Both the position numbers and the translations under genes were made by a program. A stretch of 64,000 nucleotides of DNA from Pseudomonas sp. GM41(2012) (GTDB lineage: Bacteria; Pseudomonadota; Gammaproteobacteria; Pseudomonadales; Pseudomonadaceae): the NCBI RefSeq assembly GCF_000282315.2, contig NZ_AKJN02000002.1, positions 248,001-312,000 of the forward strand, in the 5' to 3' direction. Under the pieces are notes generated by a model. That model had not been told where the DNA came from, did no database searches, and worked only from the letters and a program-made list of their open reading frames with translations. Numbering within the stretch: the first letter of the stretch is position 1; every line of letters starts with the position of its first letter. Positions 47,283 to 55,055 of the stretch are shown one piece after another.

Positions 47283-47306
47283 GGGGCTAAAGCAATTGCA
47301 CCGGTC

Positions 47307-47332
47307 GGCCCCGCAGAAGCATCCGCGGGGCC
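47307..47332 (+). terminator. Stem-loop after the gene remnant
   Basis: Perfect 8-bp stem GGCCCCGC / GCGGGGCC with a 10-base loop and no T run; probably the old terminator of the remnant. Confidence 0.5.
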
Positions 47333-47370
47333 AGCTTGACGCCTGCGCAAAAATAGTCTGAATTCAGGGG

Positions 47371-47398
47371 TTTACAGAACCAACCCAATCGCTATAAT
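47371..47398 (+). promoter_or_regulatory. Sigma-70 promoter of tRNA-Thr
   Basis: TTTACA - 16 bp - TATAAT, with a GC-rich discriminator 13 bp before the tRNA. Confidence 0.8.
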
Positions 47399-47411
47399 CG
47401 TCGCCCAACAC

Positions 47412-47472
<61 letters not shown>

Positions 47473-47487
<15 letters not shown>

Positions 47488-47538
47488 TACAAAACAAAGC
47501 CCTCGTAGTAATACGAGGGCTTTGTTGTTTCTGGGGTT
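47473..47538 (+). repeat. Direct repeat, left copy (tRNA-Thr 3' end plus terminator)
   Basis: It starts inside tRNA-Thr (CTGGTGCCGGCACC) and runs through the tRNA terminator. The right copy at 48600-48665 differs at about three positions in 65. It includes the terminator stem CAAAGCCCTCGTA / TACGAGGGCTTTG at 47495-47524. Placement at a tRNA 3' end is typical for attachment sites. Confidence 0.88.
47495..47524 (+). terminator. tRNA-Thr terminator
   Basis: 13-bp stem CAAAGCCCTCGTA / TACGAGGGCTTTG with a four-base loop (GTAA region), then TTGTTT. It is part of the direct repeat. Confidence 0.85.
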
Positions 47539-47771
47539 GGAGAATCTGCTTCTACCCGACCTTGATAGCCCCCCCAAATTCGCCTGCGCACCCTGCCGTT
47601 ACACATTCGCTTCAGCGTGACGTTGACGAGCGACTGCACCCACCTGAAACACACGCCAAGCCTAGGTTGACGTAATCAGCATGCTCAAATCGTGCGGAGC
47701 TTTTTTGCTCAAAACCAGGGGATAAACGACGGCTTCCATTTGGGAAAATAAAGTTTTCCCTTTTCCACTTC

Positions 47772-48128
47772 TCAGAGGCCATTGCTCCCAGATGCTGCTC
47801 CTACCTGGGGCCCTTTGCCGAACAAGGGGGCGGTTTCCACTTCCAGCATCAGCAACACCATTTCCGTCAACTCGGCGTCGGACTTCTGTCCCGCATAGAG
47901 GTCATGGAGTGCTTTGGCGAAGGGAATGCGCAGGTCTTGGCTTTCTTCGCGGGCGGTATCACTGAATTGCATTAGTTCGGTGATGGCTCGCAGCACAGCC
48001 GCTTGCCACCGAGCGGTGGTCCTGGGACCATCGCTGGTGATTGCAATCAACTTATCCTTCGTCAGCTGGCGAAGGACTGGTTCCCGCAACGGCTTAAGCG
48101 GCTTTGGGTTGCGAGTGATCTTTGACAT
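47772..48128 (-). CDS. Hypothetical protein in the cassette next to tRNA-Thr
   Basis: 118 residues. It begins MSKITRNPKPLKPLREPVLRQ, with a helical middle (WQAAVLRAITELMQFSDTAREE) and no recognised domain. Its first 35 bases overlap the 3' end of the AhpD-like gene, so the two are translated together. It may be an accessory subunit of the peroxidase-like partner, but this is inference. The 284 bp between its stop and the tRNA contain only the repeat and terminator. Confidence 0.65.
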   Translation of the reverse strand: MSKITRNPKPLKPLREPVLRQLTKDKLIAITSDGPRTTARWQAAVLRAITELMQFSDTAREESQDLRIPFAKALHDLYAGQKSDAELTEMVLLMLEVETAPLFGKGPQVGAASGSNGL

Positions 48129-48492
48129 ATCGGACGATACTCAGCGTCTCCTGCCGGAACTGCTCGTAGTCGATCTGCTGGGCGTTAATAAAGGTGCTGC
48201 CCATCATGGTCAGCGCGCCCATAAAGCTGGCTTCGGAAATTTCCTCGTCGCTCGCGCCAAACAAGCGCGCGGCTTCGGTATGGAACAGGGCGCAATACTT
48301 ACAACGAGTCGCCCCAGACACCGCCAGACCTATCAACTCCTTGTACTTATTAGGAATCTTGGTATCCGCCAGCCAGAAATCCCGGGCTACGCCCCAGAAT
48401 CCGATCGCTCCGCCTTCCGGCATCTGCTTAATCCACTCCGGTACCTGACCCAGGGTCTGTTCAATTTCCCGATAGGTATCATGAATAGCCAT
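48094..48492 (-). CDS. AhpD-like / carboxymuconolactone decarboxylase family protein
   Basis: 132 residues. The AhpD fold is shown by ELIGLAVSGATRCKYCALFHTEAARLFGASDEEI, which contains the CxxC and following His of AhpD-type peroxidases (CKYCALFH) with the upstream Glu (KELIG). The likely role is thiol-dependent peroxidase or a related reductase. GGAGG-type ribosome site before the ATG. First gene of a two-gene cassette bounded by the tRNA-Thr direct repeats. Confidence 0.85.
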   Translation of the reverse strand: MAIHDTYREIEQTLGQVPEWIKQMPEGGAIGFWGVARDFWLADTKIPNKYKELIGLAVSGATRCKYCALFHTEAARLFGASDEEISEASFMGALTMMGSTFINAQQIDYEQFRQETLSIVRYVKDHSQPKAA

Positions 48493-48599
48493 TTGACACC
48501 TCCTTACCTCTATAGAGACATCTGCTACGCAGATACAACTAGTTTAGTTCGCTGGCGGCCATGCCCGGAGTAAAAAGGGGGACGGATCTATTATTCCGT

Positions 48600-48665
48600 C
48601 TGGTGCCGGCACCCTACAAAACAAAGCCCTCGTAGAAATACGAGGGCTTTGTTGTTTCCGGGGTT
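48600..48665 (+). repeat. Direct repeat, right copy (tRNA-Thr 3' end plus terminator)
   Basis: A second copy of the tRNA-Thr tail and its terminator, about 1.13 kb from the first. The tRNA part is only CTGGTGCCGGCACC, with no intact tRNA before it. The terminator stem stays complete (CAAAGCCCTCGTA / TACGAGGGCTTTG) and could serve the convergent SDR gene at 48693. Confidence 0.88.
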
Positions 48666-48692
48666 TGAGTTCCTATACCCCGAGGGTTTCGA

Positions 48693-49535
48693 TCAGTCGA
48701 ATTCCGTCGATTCCGAAAGGTGCTCCCAAGCGTCGATTTCCGCCTGAAGATGCGCAATCTTTTCGCGCACCAGCCTCACAGCATCCTTCCCCAGCAACAG
48801 ATGAACCGGCGGCTTTTGCGCAGCCACCAGGGTCAACAATGCCTGCGCCGCTTTGTGCGGATCGCCGGCCTGCTTGCCACTTTTTTCTTCACGCGCCTTG
48901 CGGACTGGATCGAACACCGCGTTGTATTCACCCAATGTGCGACCCGAACGGATCATCGAGCGGCCTGCCCATTCGGTCCGAAACGAGCCCGGCGCCATGG
49001 CGGTCACGTGGATGCCCAGACTTTCCACTTCTTTGGCCAGCGCTTCACTCACGCCTTCGAGGGCGAATTTGCTGCCGCTGTAGTAGGCGATACCCGGCAA
49101 GGTGATGAAGCCGGCCATGGAGGTGATGTTGACGATATGCCCGCTGCGCCGCTCACGCATACCGGGCAGAACCGCCTTGATCATTGCCACTGCGCCAAAC
49201 ACATTGACGTCGAACTGACGCTGCAGCTCAGTCAGAGGTGACTCTTCGAGGATGCCCTCATGACCATAACCGGCGTTGTTCACCAACACATCGATCTGGC
49301 CCACCTCGCGCAGAATATCGGCCACCAGCGGCTCAATCGCCGGAAAATCGGTGACATCGAGCACGAACGCTTTGGCGCGATGAGCATCCAGCGCTTCGAA
49401 CGCAGCACGCTCGGATTCGCGCCGCACCGTCCCCACCACCGTGTGCCCCGCCGCCAGCGCTGCTTGCGAAAAAGCCAGGCCGAAGCCTGAACTGACTCCG
49501 GTAATCAGGAAAACCTTGTGAACGTCGATGGTCAT
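48693..49535 (-). CDS. Short-chain dehydrogenase/reductase
   Basis: 280 residues. Classical SDR: cofactor motif TGVSSGFG (Gly-rich), NNAGYGHE, catalytic Ser in NITSMAGF and YxxxK in YYSGSKFALEG. The substrate is not predictable. It lies next to a second SDR on the same strand, with a stem-loop between. Confidence 0.88.
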   Translation of the reverse strand: MTIDVHKVFLITGVSSGFGLAFSQAALAAGHTVVGTVRRESERAAFEALDAHRAKAFVLDVTDFPAIEPLVADILREVGQIDVLVNNAGYGHEGILEESPLTELQRQFDVNVFGAVAMIKAVLPGMRERRSGHIVNITSMAGFITLPGIAYYSGSKFALEGVSEALAKEVESLGIHVTAMAPGSFRTEWAGRSMIRSGRTLGEYNAVFDPVRKAREEKSGKQAGDPHKAAQALLTLVAAQKPPVHLLLGKDAVRLVREKIAHLQAEIDAWEHLSESTEFD

Positions 49536-49553
49536 GGTGTGCTCTCCAATGAA

Positions 49554-49581
49554 AACGCCGTCGACATTGATCGACGGCGTT
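49554..49581 (-). terminator. Stem-loop between the two SDR genes
   Basis: Perfect 11-bp stem AACGCCGTCGA / TCGACGGCGTT with a six-base loop, followed on the minus strand by TTTTC. It probably ends the upstream three-gene group. Confidence 0.65.
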
Positions 49582-49597
49582 GTGGACAGGTCAGGTC

Positions 49598-50308
49598 TTA
49601 GTGACCGGCGCTCTGACCACCATCAACGTGCAGGATCTCGCCGGTGACAAAGTTGGCACTGTCCAGATACACAACCGCCTGCGCGATGTCGCTGATCTCG
49701 CCCATATGCCCGACCGGGTGCAGATTCCCCAGCGCTTCATGAGTTTCTTCACCATGCATTGGCGTCTTGATGATGCCCGGGGAAACCGCATTCACCCGAA
49801 TCCCGCGCTTGGCGTATTCAATGGCCAAGGACTTGGTTGCCGCGTTCAAACCACCTTTGGTCAACGAAGCCAGTACCGACGGCACACCGTCGATGGCGTG
49901 GTCCACCAGGCTGGTGGTGATGTTGACGACGTGGCCGCTGCCTTGTTTTTCCATCTCGGTGATCGCGAGTTGGGTGATGTAGAAGAAACCGTTCAGGTTC
50001 ACCGACAGCACCGCGGCATAGTCTTCTTGGGTGTAAGCGGTGAACGGCTTGGCAACGAAGATCCCGGCGTTGTTGACCAGGGTGTCGATGCGGCCAAAAC
50101 GTGCGATGGCTTCACGGATGACTTGCTGGGCGACTTCCGGGTTGCCGATGTCACCTGCCACGGTGAGGATGTCCGGGTCGGTGGACGGTTTGATCGAACG
50201 CGAAGTGGCGACAACTTTGTAATCCAGATCACGGAAAGCTTTGACCATGCCTGCGCCGAGACCTTGGGAGGCGCCAGTAATTACGATGACTTTTTTCGAA
50301 TTGCTCAT
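49598..50308 (-). CDS. SDR-family protein lacking the catalytic tyrosine
   Basis: 236 residues from MSNSKKVIVITGASQGLG (GAGG upstream); an ATG four codons earlier is less likely. The Rossmann cofactor motif GASQGLGAGM, the NNAGIF motif and the Ser region VNITTSLVD are present. The YxxxK site instead reads VLASLTKGG, so the tyrosine four residues before the lysine is alanine. The enzyme may use another residue or be non-catalytic. Followed upstream by a DsbA-like and a tautomerase gene, likely one operon. Confidence 0.85.
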   Translation of the reverse strand: MSNSKKVIVITGASQGLGAGMVKAFRDLDYKVVATSRSIKPSTDPDILTVAGDIGNPEVAQQVIREAIARFGRIDTLVNNAGIFVAKPFTAYTQEDYAAVLSVNLNGFFYITQLAITEMEKQGSGHVVNITTSLVDHAIDGVPSVLASLTKGGLNAATKSLAIEYAKRGIRVNAVSPGIIKTPMHGEETHEALGNLHPVGHMGEISDIAQAVVYLDSANFVTGEILHVDGGQSAGH

Positions 50309-50351
50309 GATGAACCTCAACTAATAAATGATGGTTTGAAAAAGTAAGTAA

Positions 50352-51008
50352 TCAGGCTTCGGCGGGGGCCTTCGCCATTTGTTTCAACATCTGTTCGTAG
50401 TACTCGACCGACTGCGAACCGGACACCAGGTGACGACCGTTCAGCACCATGGCCGGAACCGAATTGATGCCGCGCTGGCGGTAAAACTCTTCAAGCTCAC
50501 GCACTTCTTTGGCGAACGCGCCGGACGCCAACACCTCTTGAGCAGCCGCCACATCCAGTCCCGCTTCAGCAGCCAGGCCAACCAGCGTCTCGCGATCGCT
50601 CGGGTTCCGGCCGTCGGTGAAATAAGCGCGCAGCAGGATTTTCTTCAGTGCGACCTGCCGCCCTTCCTGCAACGCCCACATCAACAACCGGTGAGCATCA
50701 AAGGTGTTGTAGAAGTGCGTACGCTTCTCCAGATCGAACTTGAAACCGATGGCCGCGCCGCGTTCGATCTGCATCGCTTTGCCAGCGGCGACGTCTTCGG
50801 CGGTTCGTCCATATTTGCGCATCAAATGCTCAACCGCTTTTTCGCCGACTGCCGGCATGTCCGGGTTCAACTCGAAGGGCTTGTAGGTCAGTTCCACCGA
50901 GACTTCACCCGCCACGTTCTCGATCGCCTGCTCCAACGCCGTAGCGCCTAAGGCGCACCACGGGCACACCACGTCGGAGACGAAATCGATGGAGACGGTC
51001 GCGGTCAT
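50352..51008 (-). CDS. DsbA-family oxidoreductase (FrnE-like)
   Basis: 218 residues without signal peptide, so cytoplasmic. Thioredoxin fold with the redox site CPWC in DFVSDVVCPWCALG and the cis-Pro region GINSVPAMVLNGRHLVSGSQ. Similar to the FrnE/2-hydroxychromene isomerase-like DsbA group. Its start overlaps the stop of the tautomerase gene by four bases. Confidence 0.9.
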   Translation of the reverse strand: MTATVSIDFVSDVVCPWCALGATALEQAIENVAGEVSVELTYKPFELNPDMPAVGEKAVEHLMRKYGRTAEDVAAGKAMQIERGAAIGFKFDLEKRTHFYNTFDAHRLLMWALQEGRQVALKKILLRAYFTDGRNPSDRETLVGLAAEAGLDVAAAQEVLASGAFAKEVRELEEFYRQRGINSVPAMVLNGRHLVSGSQSVEYYEQMLKQMAKAPAEA

Positions 51009-51226
51009 GACTTCCCCTCCGCCTCAGCCAGCTGCTTGCGGTACTGGGTGGTGGTGATGCCGGCGTAGCCCCAGTTATCGGTGTCGACTTCTTCGATCAC
51101 GATGTGGGTCAGGTGCGGATCCTTGTTGAGGACGCGTTGCAGGGTTTCTGTGATTTCGGCGATCACCTGAGCTTTCTGCTCAGAGGTAACGCCATCGCGG
51201 GTGATGCGTACGCTTACGAAAGGCAT
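51005..51226 (-). CDS. 4-oxalocrotonate tautomerase family protein
   Basis: 73 residues. After removal of Met the N-terminal proline (MPFVSVRITRDG) is the catalytic base of tautomerases. The following segment TSEQKAQVIAEITETLQRVLNKDP is typical for the family. First gene of the tautomerase-DsbA-SDR group; together they suggest detoxification or redox handling of carbonyl compounds, which is inference. Confidence 0.88.
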   Translation of the reverse strand: MPFVSVRITRDGVTSEQKAQVIAEITETLQRVLNKDPHLTHIVIEEVDTDNWGYAGITTTQYRKQLAEAEGKS

Positions 51227-51326
51227 GAGGAATCTCCAGTGACCTTCCCTTCGGAATGAATGGGTCGGCGTTGGAGTTCAATGTATGGGGTTGGCTGGAG
51301 GGGATAAAGGTGGGGGCGGGAACATC

Positions 51327-51345
51327 ATTAGTTACGTGGTGTAAT
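51327..51345. promoter_or_regulatory. Candidate LysR-type operator upstream of the tautomerase operon
   Basis: ATTA-N11-TAAT is an inverted repeat with the T-N11-A layout of LysR-family sites, about 100 bp ahead of the tautomerase start. No LysR-type gene is nearby in the window. Confidence 0.35.
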
Positions 51346-51446
51346 GAGTTTTGTCTCGCAGGCACAATACGTTTGCATAAAAAACGATCAATCGACTAGC
51401 CTGCACGTATCGCAAATTTTAGATAACTCAAAGGAGGGAGACGTTG

Positions 51447-51770
51447 ATGGCAGTTCAATTTTTCGACAGCCCATTTCATGCCACGCATGACAGCGAAGTC
51501 GCTAGCAAAAAAGCGTTGAAGATGGAGCTATCGCTCTTCATCACTGACTACATCAAAACCTTGGGCCTCAAACAAAGTGAGGCTGCTGCCAGATTGAACG
51601 TGACCCAATCACGCGTCTCAGAACTCACCACTGGCAAGATCGAGAAATTTACGATCGATGCAATGATGGACATGCTGGATAAACTCGGCTTTCGAACGGC
51701 TTTTACCTTGCCGTCCAACGATGCCGGGGCTTTGCCTCAGATCGTCATTTCACAAGCTAACGCCTGCTAG
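51447..51770 (+). CDS. XRE-family transcriptional regulator (orphan antitoxin-like)
   Basis: 107 residues from ATG 51447 (a TTG just before is also possible), preceded by AAAGGAGGGAG. The helix-turn-helix is LGLKQSEAAARLNVTQSRVSELTTG, typical of HigA/XRE antitoxins. No HigB/RelE-type toxin gene is upstream or downstream, so it is either an orphan antitoxin or a stand-alone regulator. Confidence 0.85.
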   Translation: MAVQFFDSPFHATHDSEVASKKALKMELSLFITDYIKTLGLKQSEAAARLNVTQSRVSELTTGKIEKFTIDAMMDMLDKLGFRTAFTLPSNDAGALPQIVISQANAC

Positions 51771-52080
51771 ACGTTGTGCGATTTTGCAGTAGGACTCAGC
51801 CCCTTCTGATGTATGAAAATTATGGCTGCCCATAATTATTGCCCAGCCATAAAAGTCAAAAAACCTTCAAACCACGCCACCACCTAGCCACGATTGCGCA
51901 TCCTCCCCCCTCCAGCTACCTTCAACCCGTCACTGCCAATTCAGTGACCGGGCCTGAGAACTCGAATTCGATGCAGAAACCAACCGGAGTTCTCCTTATG
52001 CATGCCCGCAATCTATTCAAAATTTTCGCTACCGCTACACCGGGTCACGCCCACCACCGCCCAAAAACCGGAGGTGCCCA
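51771..52080. other. Intergenic region upstream of the DUF3077 gene
   Basis: 310 bp. It contains an inverted repeat TTATGGCTG-N15-CAGCCATAA (51820-51852), a possible terminator of the XRE gene or an operator. A short ORF with a GGAG site (51998-52084, 28 codons, MHARNLFKIFATA) ends over the start of the DUF3077 gene; I do not call it as a gene but it could be a leader peptide. Confidence 0.45.
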
Positions 52081-52374
52081 ATGACCAACCCCCAAGACCT
52101 GAAAACCATCGGCCTCACCCCTTTCTCCTACCACGCCAACCAACCGCTGTTCCGCATCAACGCCGGTGTTCCGGTCATCCAGGCCCTCTCACACGCCTCC
52201 GACCGGCTCCACATCGCCAAACTTCTCGCATCTGACGCCGCCATGGTTCGTGACACCGACCGGCATGCCTGGGCGTCGCATTTTTTGCAGGATATGAGTA
52301 AGGCGATCATCGATGACGTAGCGAAGGTGCTCGATGCACCGGGTAACAACAAAGCCAGTAACGTCGTGTCATAA
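52081..52374 (+). CDS. DUF3077 protein
   Basis: 97 residues. The middle PLFRINAGVPVIQALSHASDRLH fits DUF3077, a small family common in Pseudomonas with unknown function. No signal peptide or membrane helix. It is followed by the terminator at 52391, the left copy of the repeat bounding the fic insertion. Confidence 0.75.
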   Translation: MTNPQDLKTIGLTPFSYHANQPLFRINAGVPVIQALSHASDRLHIAKLLASDAAMVRDTDRHAWASHFLQDMSKAIIDDVAKVLDAPGNNKASNVVS

Positions 52375-52390
52375 ACAAATCGCACACAAG

Positions 52391-52418
52391 AAAAAGCCCC
52401 GATCAATCGGGGCTTTTT
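52391..52418. terminator. Terminator between DUF3077 and fic (complete stem, left repeat copy)
   Basis: Perfect stem AAAAAGCCCCGAT-CA-ATCGGGGCTTTTT. It can end both the DUF3077 gene and fic. Its 3' half and following bases recur at 53768-53800. Confidence 0.9.
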
Positions 52419-52434
52419 GCGTTTCGACTCACAC
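52402..52434 (+). repeat. Left copy of the repeat bounding fic
   Basis: ATCAATCGGGGCTTTTT plus GTTTC and CTCACAC; the right copy is at 53768-53800 with about five differences, mostly in the second half. Confidence 0.7.
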
Positions 52435-52437
52435 ACA

Positions 52438-53562
52438 TTAACCTGCGTAATGCTTGAATTCGTTGCTGTCGCGAATGAGTAATTGCATCAGTTTCGGATG
52501 AATAAAAAGCTTCTCCTTACCCACCTGAACCTCTTCCAAAACTCCAATCATCACCAGCTCTTTCAGGTGACGAGACGCAGCCTGGCGCTGAGCAATTTTC
52601 TTCTCGACGACGTTGCTGATACGACAGTAGGGCTGCTCAAAAATGACATCGACCAGTTCACGCGTATAGGTCTTCGGCAGTTGTTCACGAACAAACTGAG
52701 TGGTGTGTTCGGACAATGCACGAATGGCTGCAATCTTTGCCGTCGTCCAGCGAGCGGTTTCTTCTACAGCGCTTAGCATGAACAACAACCATGGTTCCCA
52801 AGCCTGTTTAGTCGTGACTTCCAGTAAGTGTCGGTAGTAGTCGGCTCGGTAGGCAATGATGTAGCGGCTGAGATAGAGGATAGGTAGGTTCAACAGGCCT
52901 TCCTGAATCAAAAACAAAGTATTTATGACCCGTCCGGTGCGGCCGTTACCATCGATAAATGGATGGATTGCCTCAAATTGATAATGCCCGACTGCCATAC
53001 GAACGAGGGGATCGAGATCGGTTTCGTTGTGCAGAAAGCGTTCCCAGTTGGCGAGAAGGTTACGCAAGTGATCCTCACCCTCGGGCGGGGTGTAGATGAC
53101 TTCGCCGGTACGGTCATTCGCGAGCTGTGTGCCTGGCGTGCGGCGGATGTCCAACTTCACGCCTTTTAGCGTGCGGCAAATTTCTACAGCAGTGTTGGTG
53201 GACAGCGGCCGCTCCGTCAGGGATTGAAAGCCTTGATTCAGTGCTGTTCGATAACGTAACGCTTCCTTGGTCGCCGGATCCGCATGGTTTTCAGTGTCTT
53301 GAGCATGCTGGAACAATAAGTCCGTGGTGGTGACGATGCTTTCTATTTCCGAACTGTCTTTTGCTTCCAGCAACGGAATTGTATTGATCAGGACCGTCTG
53401 ATTCGGAATCAACTCTGCGGCCTGTTTCAACTCGGCCAACGCGGTACGTGCCTTAATACATTTTTTGAGGACGGCACGTGTTTCCAGCTCGATTCCTGGT
53501 GGTAGCAGCAGCAGTTGGTTGTATGGCCTGTCAGCCTGCCATGGCAGCAACGGTTCGGTCAT
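52438..53562 (-). CDS. Fic-domain protein (predicted AMP-transferase)
   Basis: 374 residues from MTEPLLPWQADRP with AGGA upstream; an ATG six codons earlier lacks a ribosome site. The Fic core HPFIDGNGRTGR is complete, so it should transfer a nucleotide (usually AMP) to target proteins. The N-terminal Fic_N part contains SSEIES near residue 70, the place of the inhibitory helix (S/T-xxx-E). A C-terminal winged-helix part (RISNVVEKKIAQRQAASRHLKELVMIG) is common in this class. It stands alone between DUF3077 and RES genes. Confidence 0.92.
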   Translation of the reverse strand: MTEPLLPWQADRPYNQLLLLPPGIELETRAVLKKCIKARTALAELKQAAELIPNQTVLINTIPLLEAKDSSEIESIVTTTDLLFQHAQDTENHADPATKEALRYRTALNQGFQSLTERPLSTNTAVEICRTLKGVKLDIRRTPGTQLANDRTGEVIYTPPEGEDHLRNLLANWERFLHNETDLDPLVRMAVGHYQFEAIHPFIDGNGRTGRVINTLFLIQEGLLNLPILYLSRYIIAYRADYYRHLLEVTTKQAWEPWLLFMLSAVEETARWTTAKIAAIRALSEHTTQFVREQLPKTYTRELVDVIFEQPYCRISNVVEKKIAQRQAASRHLKELVMIGVLEEVQVGKEKLFIHPKLMQLLIRDSNEFKHYAG

Positions 53563-53644
53563 GAATGCGATCCTGATCATCTTGTATGTTTTTTTGAGCA
53601 GAGAGAGGCTTTACTCATGTCGCCAGTGTAGACATGAGGCCATA

Positions 53645-53747
53645 ACGTGTCGCAATTTTTCACTTTTTGCGACACGTCTGAGAAACGTGTCGCCGCGGAC
53701 GACATGTTGGCGACACGTGTTACGGAAATTGAATTTTCGCGACATGA
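53645..53747. promoter_or_regulatory. Cluster of GTGTCGC / GCGACAC inverted repeats upstream of fic
   Basis: Two palindromes share the arm ACGTGTCGC: arms 53645-53655 and 53667-53677 (11 bp perfect), and 53685-53694 and 53709-53718 (10 bp perfect). A further half CGCGACATGAC is at 53738-53747. Five copies of one heptamer within 103 bp, 80-180 bp ahead of the fic start, suggest operators for a regulator or a structured element. Confidence 0.65.
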
Positions 53748-53767
53748 CCTCGTTTGGAATTTCCCTA

Positions 53768-53800
53768 ATCAATCGGGGCTTTTTAGTTTCCGGCTCACAC
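53768..53800 (+). repeat. Right copy of the repeat bounding fic
   Basis: It carries ATCAATCGGGGCTTTTT and CTCACAC, and the last bases are also the stop codon region of the RES gene (TCA at 53795-53797). It has only the 3' half of the terminator stem. Confidence 0.7.
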
Positions 53801-54472
53801 CTCGCTGACCTCAAACACGAACGAAATCTTGCGACTGCTCGCACTCCACACATATCGAATGTGCTTGCCCTGCTTCGGAATAGACACGGCCGGCGGACGA
53901 AAAGCAGCAACACATTCATGCCCAGCCAACCGGACGCTGTTGTAAAGCAGCCCCCACGACAAGGTTTCACGCAGTTGCCGGGCGAAGGCTTGTGACGGCC
54001 CGTAAGCGTCAGGATCCGGGTTGTGCAGTTCGGGGTAGTGTTGGCGAACGTCGTGCATCGGTTTGACGACTTTGTTGACGTAGGTGCGCAGGGTCAACTC
54101 GATGTCGGGCTCGTTGGTTGCGGCGAGGAAGCGTTCCTGGTGATAGCTCGTTTCAGCGATGGCGGCGGCCTGGCTGCTGGCGGCGTAGTAGACGCCGTAG
54201 GTGCCGTCGGTGAAGCGGCTGGTTTTGCCGATGTGGGTGAACGCGGCCATGACCGGTGATGAGCCGGGGCCGGAGATTCGGTCTTCGGGGAGCACGCGGG
54301 AGAGCACGCCGGCTTCTTGCACCAACCGGTCGTTGGTCAGGGCTTCCAGGGCGTAGGCGGTTTGCAGGTCTTCGGGGTCGAGCACGTCCTCAAACAGGGT
54401 GATCGGGGGAAACGCGCTGTTGATCATCCGGTAAGCACGGTTCCACTCGGGGAGCACGACTTGCGGGGCCAT
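53795..54472 (-). CDS. RES-domain toxin (NAD+ phosphorylase type)
   Basis: 225 residues. The RES family residues can be matched: Arg in NRAYRMIN near the start, Glu in AIAETSYHQERF and Ser in YNSVRLAG. Characterised RES toxins break down NAD+ with phosphate. No stop inside; full length. Its start overlaps the antitoxin stop by one base (TGATG). Confidence 0.92.
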   Translation of the reverse strand: MAPQVVLPEWNRAYRMINSAFPPITLFEDVLDPEDLQTAYALEALTNDRLVQEAGVLSRVLPEDRISGPGSSPVMAAFTHIGKTSRFTDGTYGVYYAASSQAAAIAETSYHQERFLAATNEPDIELTLRTYVNKVVKPMHDVRQHYPELHNPDPDAYGPSQAFARQLRETLSWGLLYNSVRLAGHECVAAFRPPAVSIPKQGKHIRYVWSASSRKISFVFEVSEV

Positions 54473-54882
54473 CAGCCGCGGACGCCATCGAGGTAGCGAC
54501 GCACGTCAGCGATGTCCACCACCCGGCCGGCGAGCATATAGCTCAACGCGGATTGACCATTGAACGGGGCGGCGGTGTTCGGACTGCTGACCCATTTGTA
54601 GGCGCGGTCGCGGTTATTGCTGAAGATGATGCTCAGGGCTTTATGGATGCCCATCAGGTAGGAGATGCGCTCCAGAGTGTCGTGAGGGAGACGCACATTA
54701 GGCGGCAGGTGTTTGTATTTATAGAAGGTGGTGTTGCCGACTTTGCCGAGTAGCGTGCGCTGTTCTTCGGCGGTGCAGCCCCAACGCTCCATCAGGTTGA
54801 AGAAGAACTTGAGCGCCACGCGGCCGGCTTCCGGGGTGTTGAGCTCTTGGGGAGCTGTGCGGACGGGGGATGAAGTGGCCAT
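54472..54882 (-). CDS. Xre/MbcA/ParS-type antitoxin of the RES toxin
   Basis: 136 residues from MATSSPVRTAPQEL with GGAG eight bases upstream; an ATG seven codons earlier contains that ribosome site and is rejected. The Xre-MbcA-ParS toxin-binding domain covers the C-terminal half (RISYLMGIHKALSIIFSN and WVSSPNTAAPFNGQSALSYMLAG). It precedes the toxin gene with a one-base overlap, as in known RES-Xre pairs. Confidence 0.92.
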   Translation of the reverse strand: MATSSPVRTAPQELNTPEAGRVALKFFFNLMERWGCTAEEQRTLLGKVGNTTFYKYKHLPPNVRLPHDTLERISYLMGIHKALSIIFSNNRDRAYKWVSSPNTAAPFNGQSALSYMLAGRVVDIADVRRYLDGVRG

Positions 54883-54928
54883 TGGATGGACTCCTTCGGG
54901 CAAAGGGATGTGCCTTCAGAGTAGTACA

Positions 54929-54937
54929 GTTCCGAAC
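54929..54937. promoter_or_regulatory. Candidate operator of the RES-Xre pair
   Basis: GTTCCGAAC, a short palindrome 47 bp ahead of the antitoxin start, with a further GTTCG close by at 54952. A reasonable autorepression site, but short. Confidence 0.35.
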
Positions 54938-55055
54938 ATACTTTAATTTTTTGTTCGCTTACGGATTATCTAAGGCTTTTCGACGATCACGGTTTCCACG
55001 CGATGGAAAATCCAGGCTCGCCCGGTGGCGCAAGCCAGAGCTCTTCTGCGCCCAC

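Noticed and set aside
47488-48599. Active integrative element at tRNA-Thr
   Set aside because: No integrase, excisionase or mobility gene between the repeats; only a remnant or passive cassette can be supported.
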